Origin: UBA6522 sp965237785
GTDB lineage: Bacteria; Pseudomonadota; Gammaproteobacteria; Steroidobacterales; Rariloculaceae
Length of the DNA stretch: 64,000 bases
Direction: 5' to 3'
NCBI GenBank assembly: GCA_965237785.1
Contig: OZ250159.1
Location: 2,232,001 to 2,296,000 of the forward strand
Under the pieces are notes generated by a model. That model was not told the DNA's origin. It made no database searches and was given only the letters and a program-made list of their open reading frames with translations. Positions 27,000 through 35,569 of this stretch are shown here, piece by piece (positions within the stretch are counted from its first letter, which is position 1; each line of letters starts with the position of its first letter). A program made the position numbers and the translations under genes.

Positions 27000-28484
27000 A
27001 TGTAGGAGAAAATTCGCGTAATCGTCGCCGGTGGCGGAACGGCTGGTTGGTTGACAGCTTACAGCCTGGTCAGGCGGCTGGGTAACCTGCTCGAAATCAC
27101 CCTGGTCGAATCCGACCGGATCGGAACCGTGGGTGTCGGCGAGGCGACCGTTCCCACCATCTGCAATTTTCACCATATTTTTAAAATCGACGAGCGCGAG
27201 TTCATGCGCGCAACCCAGGCAACCTTCAAGCTCGGCATTTTCTTTGACAACTGGGGCGCGCCGGGCGAAAGCTACATTCACACGTTCGGCGTTGCCGGGC
27301 AAAGTACCTGGATGGCGGGATTCCACCAGTACTGGATGGAGGCCCATGCCAATGGTTTTGGCGGCAGCCTGGAGGACTATTGCCTCGAATTGAAGGCGGC
27401 GAACGCCGGCAAATTCGCGGTAAAGGTAGGTGAGACGCCACTGGCGTACGCCTATCACCTGGACGCAACGGCCTACGCCGGATTTCTGCGGCAAAAAAGC
27501 GAATCACTCGGCGTCCGGCGAGTCGAAGGCAAGATCGGCGAAATTACCGTTGATCCGGTGACGGGCAATATCCGATCGCTGGAGTTGGAGCAAGACAGAC
27601 AGGTCGCCGGTGATTTCTTTATCGATTGCACCGGCTTCAGAGGCCTGCTGCTCGGCGGTGCACTGGACGTCGAATACGAGGACTGGAGCCATTGGCTGGC
27701 CGCCGACCGCGCTCTGGCAATACAGACGAGAAGTACCGAGCCGCCTCCCCCCTATACACGCGCCATTGCACATTCCTCCGGGTGGCAGTGGCGTATCCCC
27801 CTGCAAAGCCGTACCGGCAATGGCCTTGTTTACAGCAGCCGGTTTTGTTCCGACGACGATGCCCGTGCAACTTTGCTCGGCAATATCACAGGAAAGACCA
27901 TCACTGAGCCCCGCCTCCTGAGATTTAAAACCGGTCTCCGTACAAATGCGTGGCGCAAAAACTGTGTTGCCATAGGTTTATCGAGCGGCTTTATCGAGCC
28001 ACTTGAATCGACCAGCATACACTTGATTAACACTTCGCTGATACGCTTGATGAAGCTCTTCCCGTTTTCAGGCGCAATGGCGCCGCTGGCCGAGCACTTT
28101 AATCGTGAAACCCGGATTGAATGGGAGGCAGTGCGCGATTTTATCATCCTGCACTACAAGCAGACGCAACGGGATGACAGTGAATTCTGGAATTATTATC
28201 GTACCATGGATATCCCGGACAGCCTCGCTCACCGCATAGAGCTCTTTCAGGAAAACGGCCATGTGTGGCCGGATTTGGTAAATTTGTTTCGCACGAACTC
28301 TTGGGTTCAGGTGATGATTGGGCAGGGTTTGTTCCCGAAACATCGTCACGGTGCAGGTCGTATATTGCCACCGGAGGCATTAAAGCGAGAGCTTGAAAAG
28401 CTGAGTGCTTTTGTAAATCATAATCTTGCCAAGCTGCCTGATCACAATGACTTTATCAAACAGTATTGCCCGGCGCAGAACTGA
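27000..28484 (+). pseudogene. Flavin-dependent tryptophan-halogenase-family enzyme with amber codon at position 2
   Basis: A CCGGAGAA ribosome-binding site and ATG at 27000 are followed at once by TAG at 27003. The frame then reads EKIRVIVAGGGTAGWLTAYS, the FAD-binding start of this family, and continues open for about 490 codons. Other family marks are GVGEATVPTI, SSGWQWRIPLQSRTG (the WxWxIP halogenase motif, about residues 259-266), the terminal FAD-contact segment IGLSSGFIEPLESTSIHL and DFIILHYKQTQR. The protein would halogenate an indole or aryl substrate using FADH2. No good start exists before the FAD motif other than this ATG; the TTG at 27051 lies inside it. A CAG-to-TAG change is likely. 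Such genes often lie beside TonB receptors of this type. Confidence 0.75.
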
Positions 28485-28900
28485 GTGGCACTGAGGCCAA
28501 TCAAGAACGAAATCTTTTTTGAAGGTATCTTTCAAAATATCGGGTGTAATCGGAAAAGGCATTGGGATGGGTCTACCGTTGATCTGGTCATAGGCGAGAA
28601 ACCTGGTTTCCTTGCTACTCATTGTCTTTAACACTACTCGCGGATAGTGCGTATAAGCGGCCTTATGTGAGACGTCGAGCCCGATGGGGCCGCTGGCAGC
28701 CGGGGGATAACGGTGTGGTCAGCTCGATCGAGGCCGCCATCGGCGACGAGCCGGGGTGGAGAGGCGATCAGCACGACCGGTCGCCCGTCGGCGGTGCGCG
28801 GCTCGGATGCGCCGGATCGACGGACCCGGCATCGCGGCCGAGGCGCTCGAGAATCCGTTCAATGACCGCCGGCGCCTCGATGCTGGCAATGACACGCTAG
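28485..28900. other. Stretch without a recognised gene after the halogenase
   Basis: A minus-strand frame 28634-28380 (MSSKETRFLAYDQINGRPIP) overlaps the halogenase end and is not recognised; it may be a truncated start of another gene. From about 28660 the sequence becomes very GC-rich, and all frames look degraded. It probably belongs to IS debris next to the IS66 insertion. Confidence 0.35.
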
Positions 28901-29028
28901 CGGCCGATGCCTTGGCACACTCGGTGCCACCGGCCGTGCTCCTGCGCGAAGGCTGGCGCGAGGGTAAGCGCGTGCGCAAACGCACCCTCGCCAATCTCAC
29001 CGCCTGGCAGCGGCGGCGCGTGTCTTAG
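28900..29028 (+). pseudogene. Transposase N-terminal fragment, possibly IS1634-like
   Basis: The plus frame reads VPPAVLLREGWREGKRVRKR followed by TLANLT, resembling the start of transposases that begin with a RESYREGGKVKKRTLANL type motif. It ends at a stop at 29026-29028, which overlaps the 8-bp target duplication of the IS66 element. Only about 40 residues are recognisable. The family name is from memory of the motif and is uncertain. Confidence 0.4.
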
Positions 29029-29147
29029 CCCGACGTAAGCATTCGCTCAAGCCGGGATGAGTAGATGGCGAGGGGATCGATATGGGCTGATGAGAGGCGC
29101 CTGGCAAGGGACTGGTAACGCAGCTCGTCTTGCGGTATCGTACCGGC

Positions 29148-30817
29148 ATGACGATTCTCGACGACGCAGTTGGGGCGGATATCACGTTAGTCGAGAGGCC
29201 CGATGGCCGGTGGTCCGCGCCCTCTGAGACGCAGTTGCGCGGGGAGTTGGATTGGCGGTTGCTATTCGAGCGGGAGCGGGCCCGCGCTGAACAGCTTCGC
29301 TGGTCGGATGTGGATGCGCGTTCTCGATCGGGCTGGCTGAAGTGGCAGCTCGACGCCTGCCGGGAGAAGCTGAAGGCGGCCGTGGAGGAGACCAAGGAGG
29401 TCCGCCGCACGGCCAGGGACGCCTTGTCCTTGCAGGCCGAAGTGGCGCGTCTGACGAAGTTGCTTGTCGCGATGCCGGTGTGGAGTCGAGCAAGCGCAGC
29501 ACGATGGCGCGGGGAGTTGGATTGGCGGTTGCTATTCGAGCGGGAGCGGGCCCGCGCTGAACAGCTTCGCTGGTGTCGCTTCGCAAGGAAGTCGGGCGGC
29601 TGCGCAAGGCGCTGCGGGCGTTGGAGATCCGCACGGTGTCGCTGGAGGCTCAGCTTGCCAAGGTTCGCGCGACCAGGGCGGTGCTGTCGAAGACGCTGTT
29701 CGGGCGCAAGAGCGAGAAGCAGGAGACGCCGCGCTCGCAGCGCCGACGCGGCCACCAGCCCGGCGCCGCCGGACATGGCCGCACGCAACGGCCCGCGCTC
29801 GAGGAGCGCACCGAAGAACACCACCCGCCGGCGGATGCGCGCGTGTGTTCGTGTTGCGGCAAGCCTTACGTGGCGAATGGCGCCGAGGTTTCCACCCTCG
29901 TCGAGATCGATGTCGCGGCCCACAAGCGCGTGATCCATCGTCCGCGGTGGCGCCGGCTCTGCGCCTGCGCATCGTCGCCCCGGGAAGTGTCGGCGCCCCC
30001 GGCGCCGCGGCTGTTCGTCAACACACCCTACGGGACCAGCGTGTGGGCGCGGTTTTTGTTCGAGCGCTATGCCTGCTTGCGCCCGATGAACCGGGTCGCC
30101 GCGTGGCTGCGCGACCAGGGTCTGGCGATTTCGCCGGGCACGCTGGGCGACAGCGTGCACCGGTTCGAGCCGCTGTTCGAGCCGCTCGCCGAGGCGATTC
30201 TTGAACACCGGAATGAGGTGGCGGTGCGCCATGGCGATGAGACGGGCTGGCGCATCCAGTCGCTTCGCGGACAGGGCCGCTCGAGCCGCGCCTGGCTGTG
30301 GACCTCGGTCAGCCAGGACGCGGTCTATTTCCACATCGACCCCTCGCGTAGCGCCGCGGCGGCGGCCAAGCTGTTCGGCGATGCCGCGCCCGGTACGGTG
30401 CTGGTCTGCGACCGCTATGGCGCCTATAAGAAGCTGGCCCGCGATCTCGCGGGTGTGCTGGTTTTGGCATACTGTTGGGCGCATATGCGTCGGGATTTTA
30501 TCGAGTGCGCGGCCGGTCGGGAGCAGCTGACGCCGTGGTGCCAGGGATGGCTCGAGCGGATCGCGTCGATCTACCGTTTGAACGAGGCGCGGCGGGCTGA
30601 TTACGACCCCGGTCGCAAGCGCCAGACACCGGCGTTCGACGCGGCGCAAGGCACGCTCAAGGAGGCGCTCGACGGCCTGTTCGCGGGCGCCGAACGGGAG
30701 CTGGCTACCCTGCCGGCGCAAGCGCGCGAGGGCAAGGCGCTGCGCTCGCTGGTGAACCATCGCGACGGATTGAGCCTGTTCGTCGACCGCCCCCAAGTGC
30801 CCATGGACAATAATTTT
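29148..30817 (+). pseudogene. tnpC: IS66 TnpC transposase, N-terminal and catalytic part
   Basis: The start region (MTILDDAVGADITLVERPDG) leads into a coiled-coil segment that loses frame near 29465 and is further broken by a 68-bp duplication at 29507-29574. From 29575 the main frame reads LRKEVGRLRKALRALEIR, the zinc-finger region ARVCSCCGKPY, catalytic HGDETGWR and CDRYGAYK aspartates, and CWAHMRRDFIECA. It then reaches the VPMDNN motif, where RIT2 starts. The catalytic glutamate that follows (AER) is now 3.4 kb away. Thus three lesions disable the gene. In IS66 this protein is the DDE transposase. Confidence 0.9.
29237..29574 (+). repeat. 68-bp direct duplication inside tnpC
   Basis: Identical 68-bp copies lie at 29237-29304 and 29507-29574, starting GCGCGGGGAGTTGGATTGGC, 270 bp apart. 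Copy 1 encodes RGELDWRLLFERERARAEQL in the presumed tnpC frame. Copy 2 splits ESSKRSTM from SLRKEVGRL, which would otherwise be contiguous in one frame. The copy count and exactness point to a recent event. Confidence 0.85.
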
Positions 30818-30905
30818 GCACATGCCGACATCCGTTTTATGCCGACAACGCGGCCCAAGTCATTGATCGACCGGGTCATGCGGCAGGATTTATCGGCATA
30901 ATCAC
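30818..30905. repeat. RIT2 left inverted repeat with three boxes
   Basis: Boxes are ATGCCGACA at 30822-30830 and 30839-30847, and TATCGGCAT (one mismatch to the inverted box) at 30891-30899. Starts are 17 and 52 bp apart. The repeat overlaps the stop codon of the third recombinase and matches 34156-34243 inverted. Confidence 0.9.
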
Positions 30906-31903
30906 AAAGCCTCCAGGAATGTCATCAGCTGATCATCGGGCCGGTAGATGCCCTCGGGAATATCGACCGGTCGCGTCCGGTCCATCGCGTCTTTCTTTAT
31001 CTGCATGTCGGCATGCAGGTAGATTTGCGTGGTTTCAACCGTTTCATGACCAAGCCACAGTGCGATGACGGTGCAGCCGACGCCGCTGCGGAGCAGTTCC
31101 ATGGCGGCCGAGTGGCGCAGCGTATGCGGACTGACCCGCTTGCTCTTCAATGTCGGGCAGGTCCCGGATGCCATCCGGGCGTATTTGCGCACAATGCGCT
31201 CGATTCCGTCGCGACTGAAGCGTCCCCGGCGGGTACTCACGAACAGCGGCCGGTCCGGCGCTGCGGCCGTTTCGCCCAGCCAGCCGCGCAGCGCCTGCAC
31301 ACTGTCGGCGCGCAACGGCGTCGCCCGCTCCTTGCGGCCCTTTCCCCGGCAATGCACGTGTGCTTGGGACTGGGGCTCAAGGACCACGTCGCCAACATTG
31401 AGACCGATCGGTTCCGACACCCTGAGACCGGTCTGCAGGGCAACCAGCAACAGGGTTCTGTCTCGCCGCCCGATCCATGTGGACAGGTCGGGTGCGGCGA
31501 GCAGTGCGGCGCACTCTCCCCGGTCGAGGTAGTCGATCATGCGTTTGTCATGGCGCTTCGCCGGTATGGTGAGCACCTGCTGGCAGTGATACAGCAGGGC
31601 GGGTTCGCGGACCGCGACGAACCGGAAGAACGCCCGGATCGTCGATCGGCGCGCGTTGCGCGTGCGGGGACTGTTCTGCCGGCTGTCTTCGATGAAGCAC
31701 AGGAACCGCGCCACGAGATCGGCATCGATGTCGGTGACAAGCAGGTCGGTGGGCTCGCGCCCGACTTGTTCACAGGTGTAGTTGAGCAGCAGCCGGAAGG
31801 TGTCACGGTAGCTCGCCACCGTGTGAGGACTGGCCCCTTGCTGTGCGATGAGGCGATCGGCGAAGAAGCGCTGCACATAAGCAGGCAATGCATACGTCGT
31901 CAT
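30902..31903 (-). CDS. Tyrosine recombinase, third gene of RIT2
   Basis: This 333-residue recombinase has catalytic Arg in TGLRVSEPIG, Lys region CRGKGRKERATPL, HxxR in HTLRHSAAMELL, His in LGHETVET and Tyr in QIYLHAD. Its ATG overlaps the second gene's stop by 4 bp (ATGA at 31900-31903), so the trio is probably one translational unit. The stop lies within the left inverted repeat, showing that no spare sequence exists at this end. It corresponds to the third gene of RIT1 in order, size and motif style. Confidence 0.93.
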   Translation of the reverse strand: MTTYALPAYVQRFFADRLIAQQGASPHTVASYRDTFRLLLNYTCEQVGREPTDLLVTDIDADLVARFLCFIEDSRQNSPRTRNARRSTIRAFFRFVAVREPALLYHCQQVLTIPAKRHDKRMIDYLDRGECAALLAAPDLSTWIGRRDRTLLLVALQTGLRVSEPIGLNVGDVVLEPQSQAHVHCRGKGRKERATPLRADSVQALRGWLGETAAAPDRPLFVSTRRGRFSRDGIERIVRKYARMASGTCPTLKSKRVSPHTLRHSAAMELLRSGVGCTVIALWLGHETVETTQIYLHADMQIKKDAMDRTRPVDIPEGIYRPDDQLMTFLEAL

Positions 31904-32877
31904 GATGCCTCCTTTTGCGCGAATGACCGTTCCGCACGTTCGGTGGCCAGTTGCAGCAGTTCAGGCACCGCCTCCACGTACCAGTAGGTATTGCCCGGAC
32001 GGCTGTGTCCGAGCCATGTGCTCAGCTTGTACATCTCCCGATCGGGGTTCAGCCCGGACCGGTACCAATCGATGAGGGTGCGGACCGCCATGGTGTGCCG
32101 CAGATCGTGCAGGCGCGGCCCCCGGCCGCGGTGGCCGGGCGGTTTGCGCTCCCGCAGGCCGATTCTCTGGCCGACCTTTGCAAAGTTGTATTCGGCTGTG
32201 CCGGTGCGGACGCGTTGAAGACGATCTCCGACGAAGAACGCCGGCGTCTCGACCGCGCCAAGGATCCGGTCACGCAATGACCGGTATTGCTCAAGGCGCC
32301 GACCGGTGCATGGGGTGAGAGCCAGCACACGGCTTCGGTCATTCTTCGCATGCCGGATATGCACCAGGGCGGCGTCCGTATCGACATCCCCATCGTCGAG
32401 CCCGAGCGCCTCGCCGATCCGAAGCCCCGTCACGGCAAGCAGGCCGAACAGCGTCGCATAGGTCGGGCCGCGCAGGCCGGGTTTTGACGGTAGCCGTGCG
32501 GCCTCGGTCACGATGGCGGCGATCTCGTTGTCGGTGTAGATGTAAGGCCGTGGCCGTCGCCGACCTGCTGGAATGAGGCCCCGGGGCGGCACTTCGGTCC
32601 GTGGATCGACGCTTTGCAGCCAACGGGCAAAGGTGCGCACATGGCTAAAGCGGTAGGACCAGCTTCGATTACTCGCTGAGCCGAACTGCGCTTTCCAGCA
32701 TAGGAACAGGTCCGTGGTGACCCGTTCGGCGCCCTGGTCTGCCGCGAAGGAAGCAAACTTGCGTAATGCCTGCACAGCACTGGCCGACAGGCCTGTTCCG
32801 AAGCGGTCCCGCTGGGCGAGATACTGCTCCACGCGCTCTGTCAGCGGGATCATCGCACCGCTCCCGGCACCGGCCAT
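31900..32877 (-). CDS. Tyrosine recombinase, second gene of RIT2
   Basis: This 325-residue protein has a core-binding N-terminus (LRKFASFAADQGAERVTTDL) and a catalytic domain. Arg lies in TGLRIGEALG, HxxR in HDLRHTMAVR, the second His in LGHSRPGN and Tyr in TYWYVEAVP. It overlaps the first gene by 28 bp and the third by 4 bp. The position of the nucleophile in a Trp-rich stretch resembles the middle recombinase of RIT1 (LGHQDPAGTQVYLSM). All catalytic residues are present. Confidence 0.92.
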   Translation of the reverse strand: MAGAGSGAMIPLTERVEQYLAQRDRFGTGLSASAVQALRKFASFAADQGAERVTTDLFLCWKAQFGSASNRSWSYRFSHVRTFARWLQSVDPRTEVPPRGLIPAGRRRPRPYIYTDNEIAAIVTEAARLPSKPGLRGPTYATLFGLLAVTGLRIGEALGLDDGDVDTDAALVHIRHAKNDRSRVLALTPCTGRRLEQYRSLRDRILGAVETPAFFVGDRLQRVRTGTAEYNFAKVGQRIGLRERKPPGHRGRGPRLHDLRHTMAVRTLIDWYRSGLNPDREMYKLSTWLGHSRPGNTYWYVEAVPELLQLATERAERSFAQKEAS

Positions 32878-34091
32878 GACCGCGCAAGCGGTCGCAGTGC
32901 ATCGATATCGTAGTGGGCGTATACGGCGGTCGATTGGCGGGAGCGGTGACGCAGGACATCGCCAATCTCTTCCAGGGAGGCGCCCCGGCCCAGCAGGTCC
33001 ATGGCCAGACTGTGCCGCAGCGCATGGGTCCGGGCCTGGCCCCGGGGCGGAGTCAGGCCGGCCCGTTCGTACGCCTGGAGAAGGGCTCTGCGAACGACCG
33101 GAGATGATGTGAACGGTCGATACGGCGGCCGCACGGATACAAACAAGTGACGCGACGAGCCCTGCCTGCCATTGCGGATCCAGGCGACCGCCGTCTCTCC
33201 CACATCGACGGGCAACGGCATGCGATCCAACTGGCCGGCTTTGCCGCGGACAACAAGCCTGCCGGCCCGCCAGTCGATGTCATCGAGCCGTACCGCGATC
33301 GCTTCCTGCCCACGAAGGCCGAGCCTGGCCATCATCAGCAGCATCGCACGATCGCGCCGTTCACGCGGGCTGTCGCCGCGAACCGCTTCGATCAGGTGAC
33401 GCACCGTGTCGGGTTCGAGATGACGCGGCAGCCCATCGGGCCGGCTCCGTGCCGATCGTGGAACGGCGTCGGTCAGGTCGCGCGCGAGTCTGCCGTTCCA
33501 GAAGAGGAACCGCAGGACGTTGCGCAGATACGGCAGTCGCCAGTTGGACTTTCCCGAGAAGCCATCTACAAAAGCGAAGATGCTTTCCGGCGTAATGCCT
33601 CTCGGATCGTCCAGCGCCCGGGTGCTCGCACCGCAGAACGTCATGAAGCTCTTCAGAATGCTCCGGTGCGTGCGCAGCCGTCTTCCGAACATCCCACGAT
33701 GCTGCCGCAGCCAGGCATCGAACTGCGCACTCAACTGTTCCAGCGAGCCCGATGCAGGTGGCGGCGCGGGAAGCATCGGTGCGATCGCGCCGGAATCGAC
33801 CAGGTAGTCGGCAAACCGTCGTGTGACCGATATCAAATCCCGCTCCATCGAAGGCGATCCCGTTCGCGGACATGCTGCCGAGAGATCCGCAAGTACGCCT
33901 GCATCGACATCGTCGGCCGCGAGTCCGCGGGCATCGAGCGCCGCACAGAGCCGGCCGGTCATGAGCCGGTAGGTGGCCAGGGTACGCTCGGCATAGCCTT
34001 GTCCGACAAGACAGTTCAGAAACGCGCTGCGATGCGGCGCCCACCAAGAGGAATCCATCGATGCCGATGGAGGCGATATACAACTGGACAT
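32850..34091 (-). CDS. Tyrosine recombinase, first gene of RIT2
   Basis: The longest of the trio at 413 residues, it has an extended N-terminal region before the core-binding domain. Catalytic residues are Arg in LGLRGQEAI, HxxR in HALRHSLAM, His in LRHRSRQST and Tyr in AVYAHYD. A GGGATG-rich stretch precedes the ATG. The promoter must lie in the 64 bp between the right inverted repeat and the start or inside the repeat itself, which would tie expression to the state of the element end. It matches the partial first gene of RIT1 in C-terminal sequence style. Confidence 0.92.
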   Translation of the reverse strand: MSSCISPPSASMDSSWWAPHRSAFLNCLVGQGYAERTLATYRLMTGRLCAALDARGLAADDVDAGVLADLSAACPRTGSPSMERDLISVTRRFADYLVDSGAIAPMLPAPPPASGSLEQLSAQFDAWLRQHRGMFGRRLRTHRSILKSFMTFCGASTRALDDPRGITPESIFAFVDGFSGKSNWRLPYLRNVLRFLFWNGRLARDLTDAVPRSARSRPDGLPRHLEPDTVRHLIEAVRGDSPRERRDRAMLLMMARLGLRGQEAIAVRLDDIDWRAGRLVVRGKAGQLDRMPLPVDVGETAVAWIRNGRQGSSRHLFVSVRPPYRPFTSSPVVRRALLQAYERAGLTPPRGQARTHALRHSLAMDLLGRGASLEEIGDVLRHRSRQSTAVYAHYDIDALRPLARSWPVPGAVR

Positions 34092-34155
34092 GGTTCATCC
34101 CTTTCGTGTGAAAACGAAAGAAATGTATGCCAGAACGCGTACAACTTAGAATCCC

Positions 34156-34243
34156 GTGATTATGCCGACAAATCCTGCCACATGACCCGGTCGATCAATG
34201 AGTTGGGCCGCGTTGTCGGCATAAAACGGATGTCGGCATGTGC
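34156..34243. repeat. RIT2 right inverted repeat with three boxes
   Basis: Boxes are ATGCCGACA at 34162-34170 and the inverse TGTCGGCAT at 34214-34222 and 34231-34239. Starts are 52 and 17 bp apart, the mirror image of the left end and the same spacing as RIT1 at 2481-2558. Confidence 0.9.
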
Positions 34244-34247
34244 CGCG

Positions 34248-34267
34248 CTATGCCGATATCGGCATAG
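34248..34267. repeat. Perfect palindrome of two RIT2 boxes, next to the RIT2 end
   Basis: CTATGCCGATATCGGCATAG is its own reverse complement; with one mismatch the symmetry extends to 34242-34273. It consists of two RIT2-type boxes (ATGCCGA) facing each other. It is extra sequence relative to an uninterrupted IS66 DNN-x-AER motif, so it came with or was formed by the RIT insertion. Confidence 0.8.
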
Positions 34268-34269
34268 TG

Positions 34270-34532
34270 CGGCCGAACGCGCGCTCAGAGGACCGGCGAT
34301 CGGAAGACGGCTGTCCTTCGGGTCCGACAGCGAGACCGGCGCGCGCTTCACGGCGCGGATGTATTCGATCGTCGCCACCCTCGCGTTAAACGGCATCGAT
34401 GTCCGGCACTGGCTTCGGGCGTGGCTGGACGCGTGTGCGGCCAACGGCGGGCGGGCGCCGCCGGATCTGTCCGCATGGCTGCCCTGGTCGATGAACGAGG
34501 CGCGCAAGCGCACCCTCATGACGCCGCAATGA
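34270..34532 (+). pseudogene. tnpC: IS66 TnpC, C-terminal part beyond RIT2
   Basis: The frame resumes with AERALRGPAIGRRLSFGSDS, holding the catalytic glutamate, and continues through YSIVATLALNGIDVRHWLRA to the stop at 34530-34532. It completes the transposase begun at 29148. The stop overlaps the start of the DruA-like gene as ATGA, so the two were translationally coupled before the RIT insertion. Read-through from inside the RIT is possible, but no start codon with a good site was seen. Confidence 0.9.
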
Positions 34533-35410
34533 CCGGTCAAGTCGAGTGCCGCTATTACGGGCGCGACTTCACGACCGAAGAGATGGCGCTGCTGCGCGCG
34601 CTGATCGCCGGCCCGCCGCTTTTGAACCGCCATCGGCTGTCGAAGGCGTTTTGCCGGCGCATCGGCTGGCTCAAGCCTGACGGCGGGCTCAAGGACATGA
34701 TGGCCAGGGTGACGATGCTGGACATGCACCGCGACGGCCTCATCGTCCTGCCGCCGCCCACGCGGGGCCAGAACCGGCCCGGCCCCATCGCCTTCGGACC
34801 CGATACCGACGCACCGCTGGAACCGCCGCCGACCGCCCTCGATGACGTGCGCCCGCTCAACCTGCGGCCCGTACTCGGGCGCACGCCCCAGAGCCTGCAG
34901 TGGAACGCGTTCATCGCCCGCTACCACTATCTCGGATACAAGACCCTGGTCGGCGCCCAGATACGCTACACCGTCCACGACCGCGACGGTCGGCCGATCG
35001 CCCTGCTCGGCTTCTCCACCGCGGCATGGAAGCTGGCCCCGCGCGACCGCTTCATCGGATGGACGCCGCCCCTGCGCGAGAAAAACCTCCCGCTGGTGCT
35101 CGACAACCCGAGGTTCCTTATCCTGCCCTGGATCGCCATCCCCAACTTGGGTTCGCACATACTCGCCATGATCCGCCGGCGCTTGCCCGCGGACTGGACC
35201 GAGCGCTACCGCACCACGCCCGTATTGATCGAAACGTTCGTCGAAACGCCACGCTACACCGGCGCGGTCTACCACGCATCCGGCTGGATCCGCGTCGGAA
35301 CCACCCAGGGGCGCGGGCGCTACGACCGGCACAAACAATACGACAAGCCGAAAAAGGACATCTGGCTCCGGCCCCTCCGAAGAGACTGGAAGCGAATCCT
35401 CAATCGATAA
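34529..35410 (+). CDS. DruA-like DUF4338 protein carried by the IS66 element
   Basis: This 293-residue protein starts at the ATGA overlap with tnpC; the longer frame from 34421 lies inside tnpC. N-terminal part: FTTEEMALLRALIAGPPLLN, with a helix-turn-helix-like LSKAFCRRIGW. Core motifs of the DUF4338/DruA family: RYHYLGYKTLVGAQIRY, LLGFSTAAWKLAPRDRFIGW, NPRFLILPWIAIPNLGSHIL and the C-terminal ASGWIRVGTTQGRGR. DruA is the signature protein of Druantia anti-phage systems, but no other Druantia genes are near. Location inside the IS ends and coupling to tnpC suggest an accessory role in transposition or a defence cargo. The molecular activity is not known from sequence. Confidence 0.85.
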   Translation: MTGQVECRYYGRDFTTEEMALLRALIAGPPLLNRHRLSKAFCRRIGWLKPDGGLKDMMARVTMLDMHRDGLIVLPPPTRGQNRPGPIAFGPDTDAPLEPPPTALDDVRPLNLRPVLGRTPQSLQWNAFIARYHYLGYKTLVGAQIRYTVHDRDGRPIALLGFSTAAWKLAPRDRFIGWTPPLREKNLPLVLDNPRFLILPWIAIPNLGSHILAMIRRRLPADWTERYRTTPVLIETFVETPRYTGAVYHASGWIRVGTTQGRGRYDRHKQYDKPKKDIWLRPLRRDWKRILNR

Positions 35411-35569
35411 AGAACCGCGCCTGACGGAACAGTTGAACCAGCCGATGTGCGTCCGCGATGGTGCTACCATCCCGGCTTGAGCGAACTCTTACAGCCCGAC
35501 TTAGCGGATTCGGGGGTAGATCGAGGTTAAGTAGTTGATCTGTCGAGGAGCCGACCCCAAAGGTCTGCA

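Larger units (their letters stand above)
30818..34243 (-). mobile_element. RIT element 2, complete, inserted in IS66 tnpC
   Basis: Three overlapping recombinase genes on the minus strand are enclosed by 88-bp inverted repeats (30818-30905 and 34156-34243) with only a few mismatches. Each repeat holds three 9-bp boxes of the ATGCCGACA type with starts 17 and 52 bp apart. The element splits the DNN-x-AER motif of the IS66 transposase. A short TGC is present on both outer sides. Immediately outside the right repeat lies a 20-bp palindrome made of the same box. All three genes look intact, so the element may be active. Confidence 0.92.
29035..35492 (+). mobile_element. IS66-family element with DruA-like passenger, interrupted by RIT2
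   Basis: Inverted ends start GTAAGCATTCGCTCAAGCCG at 29035 and GTAAGAGTTCGCTCAAGCCG from 35492 on the minus strand. Both flanks carry the same 8 bp, AGCCCGAC (29027-29034 and 35493-35500), the duplication size expected of IS66. The element encodes a tnpC-type transposase (29148-30817 and 34270-34532) and a DUF4338 protein (34529-35410) but no tnpA or tnpB. Without the inserted RIT (30818-34243) it would be about 3.0 kb. This is the best-bounded element in the window. Confidence 0.93.

Noticed and set aside
28380..28634. 84-codon minus-strand frame overlapping the halogenase end
   Set aside because: No family match by eye, overlaps a well-supported gene, no clear ribosome-binding site; kept only as a note in the gap entry.
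30818..34243. Integron or superintegron reading of the recombinase cluster
   Set aside because: No attC-like cassette repeats are seen and the genes form an overlapping trio between inverted repeats, which is RIT architecture.
33147..34532. 461-codon plus-strand open frame taken as one protein
   Set aside because: Its first part is antisense to the first RIT2 recombinase; only the last 88 codons are the tnpC C-terminus.
34529..35410. A full Druantia defence system
   Set aside because: Only the DruA-like gene is present; no helicase-type DruE or DruB-D gene lies nearby.
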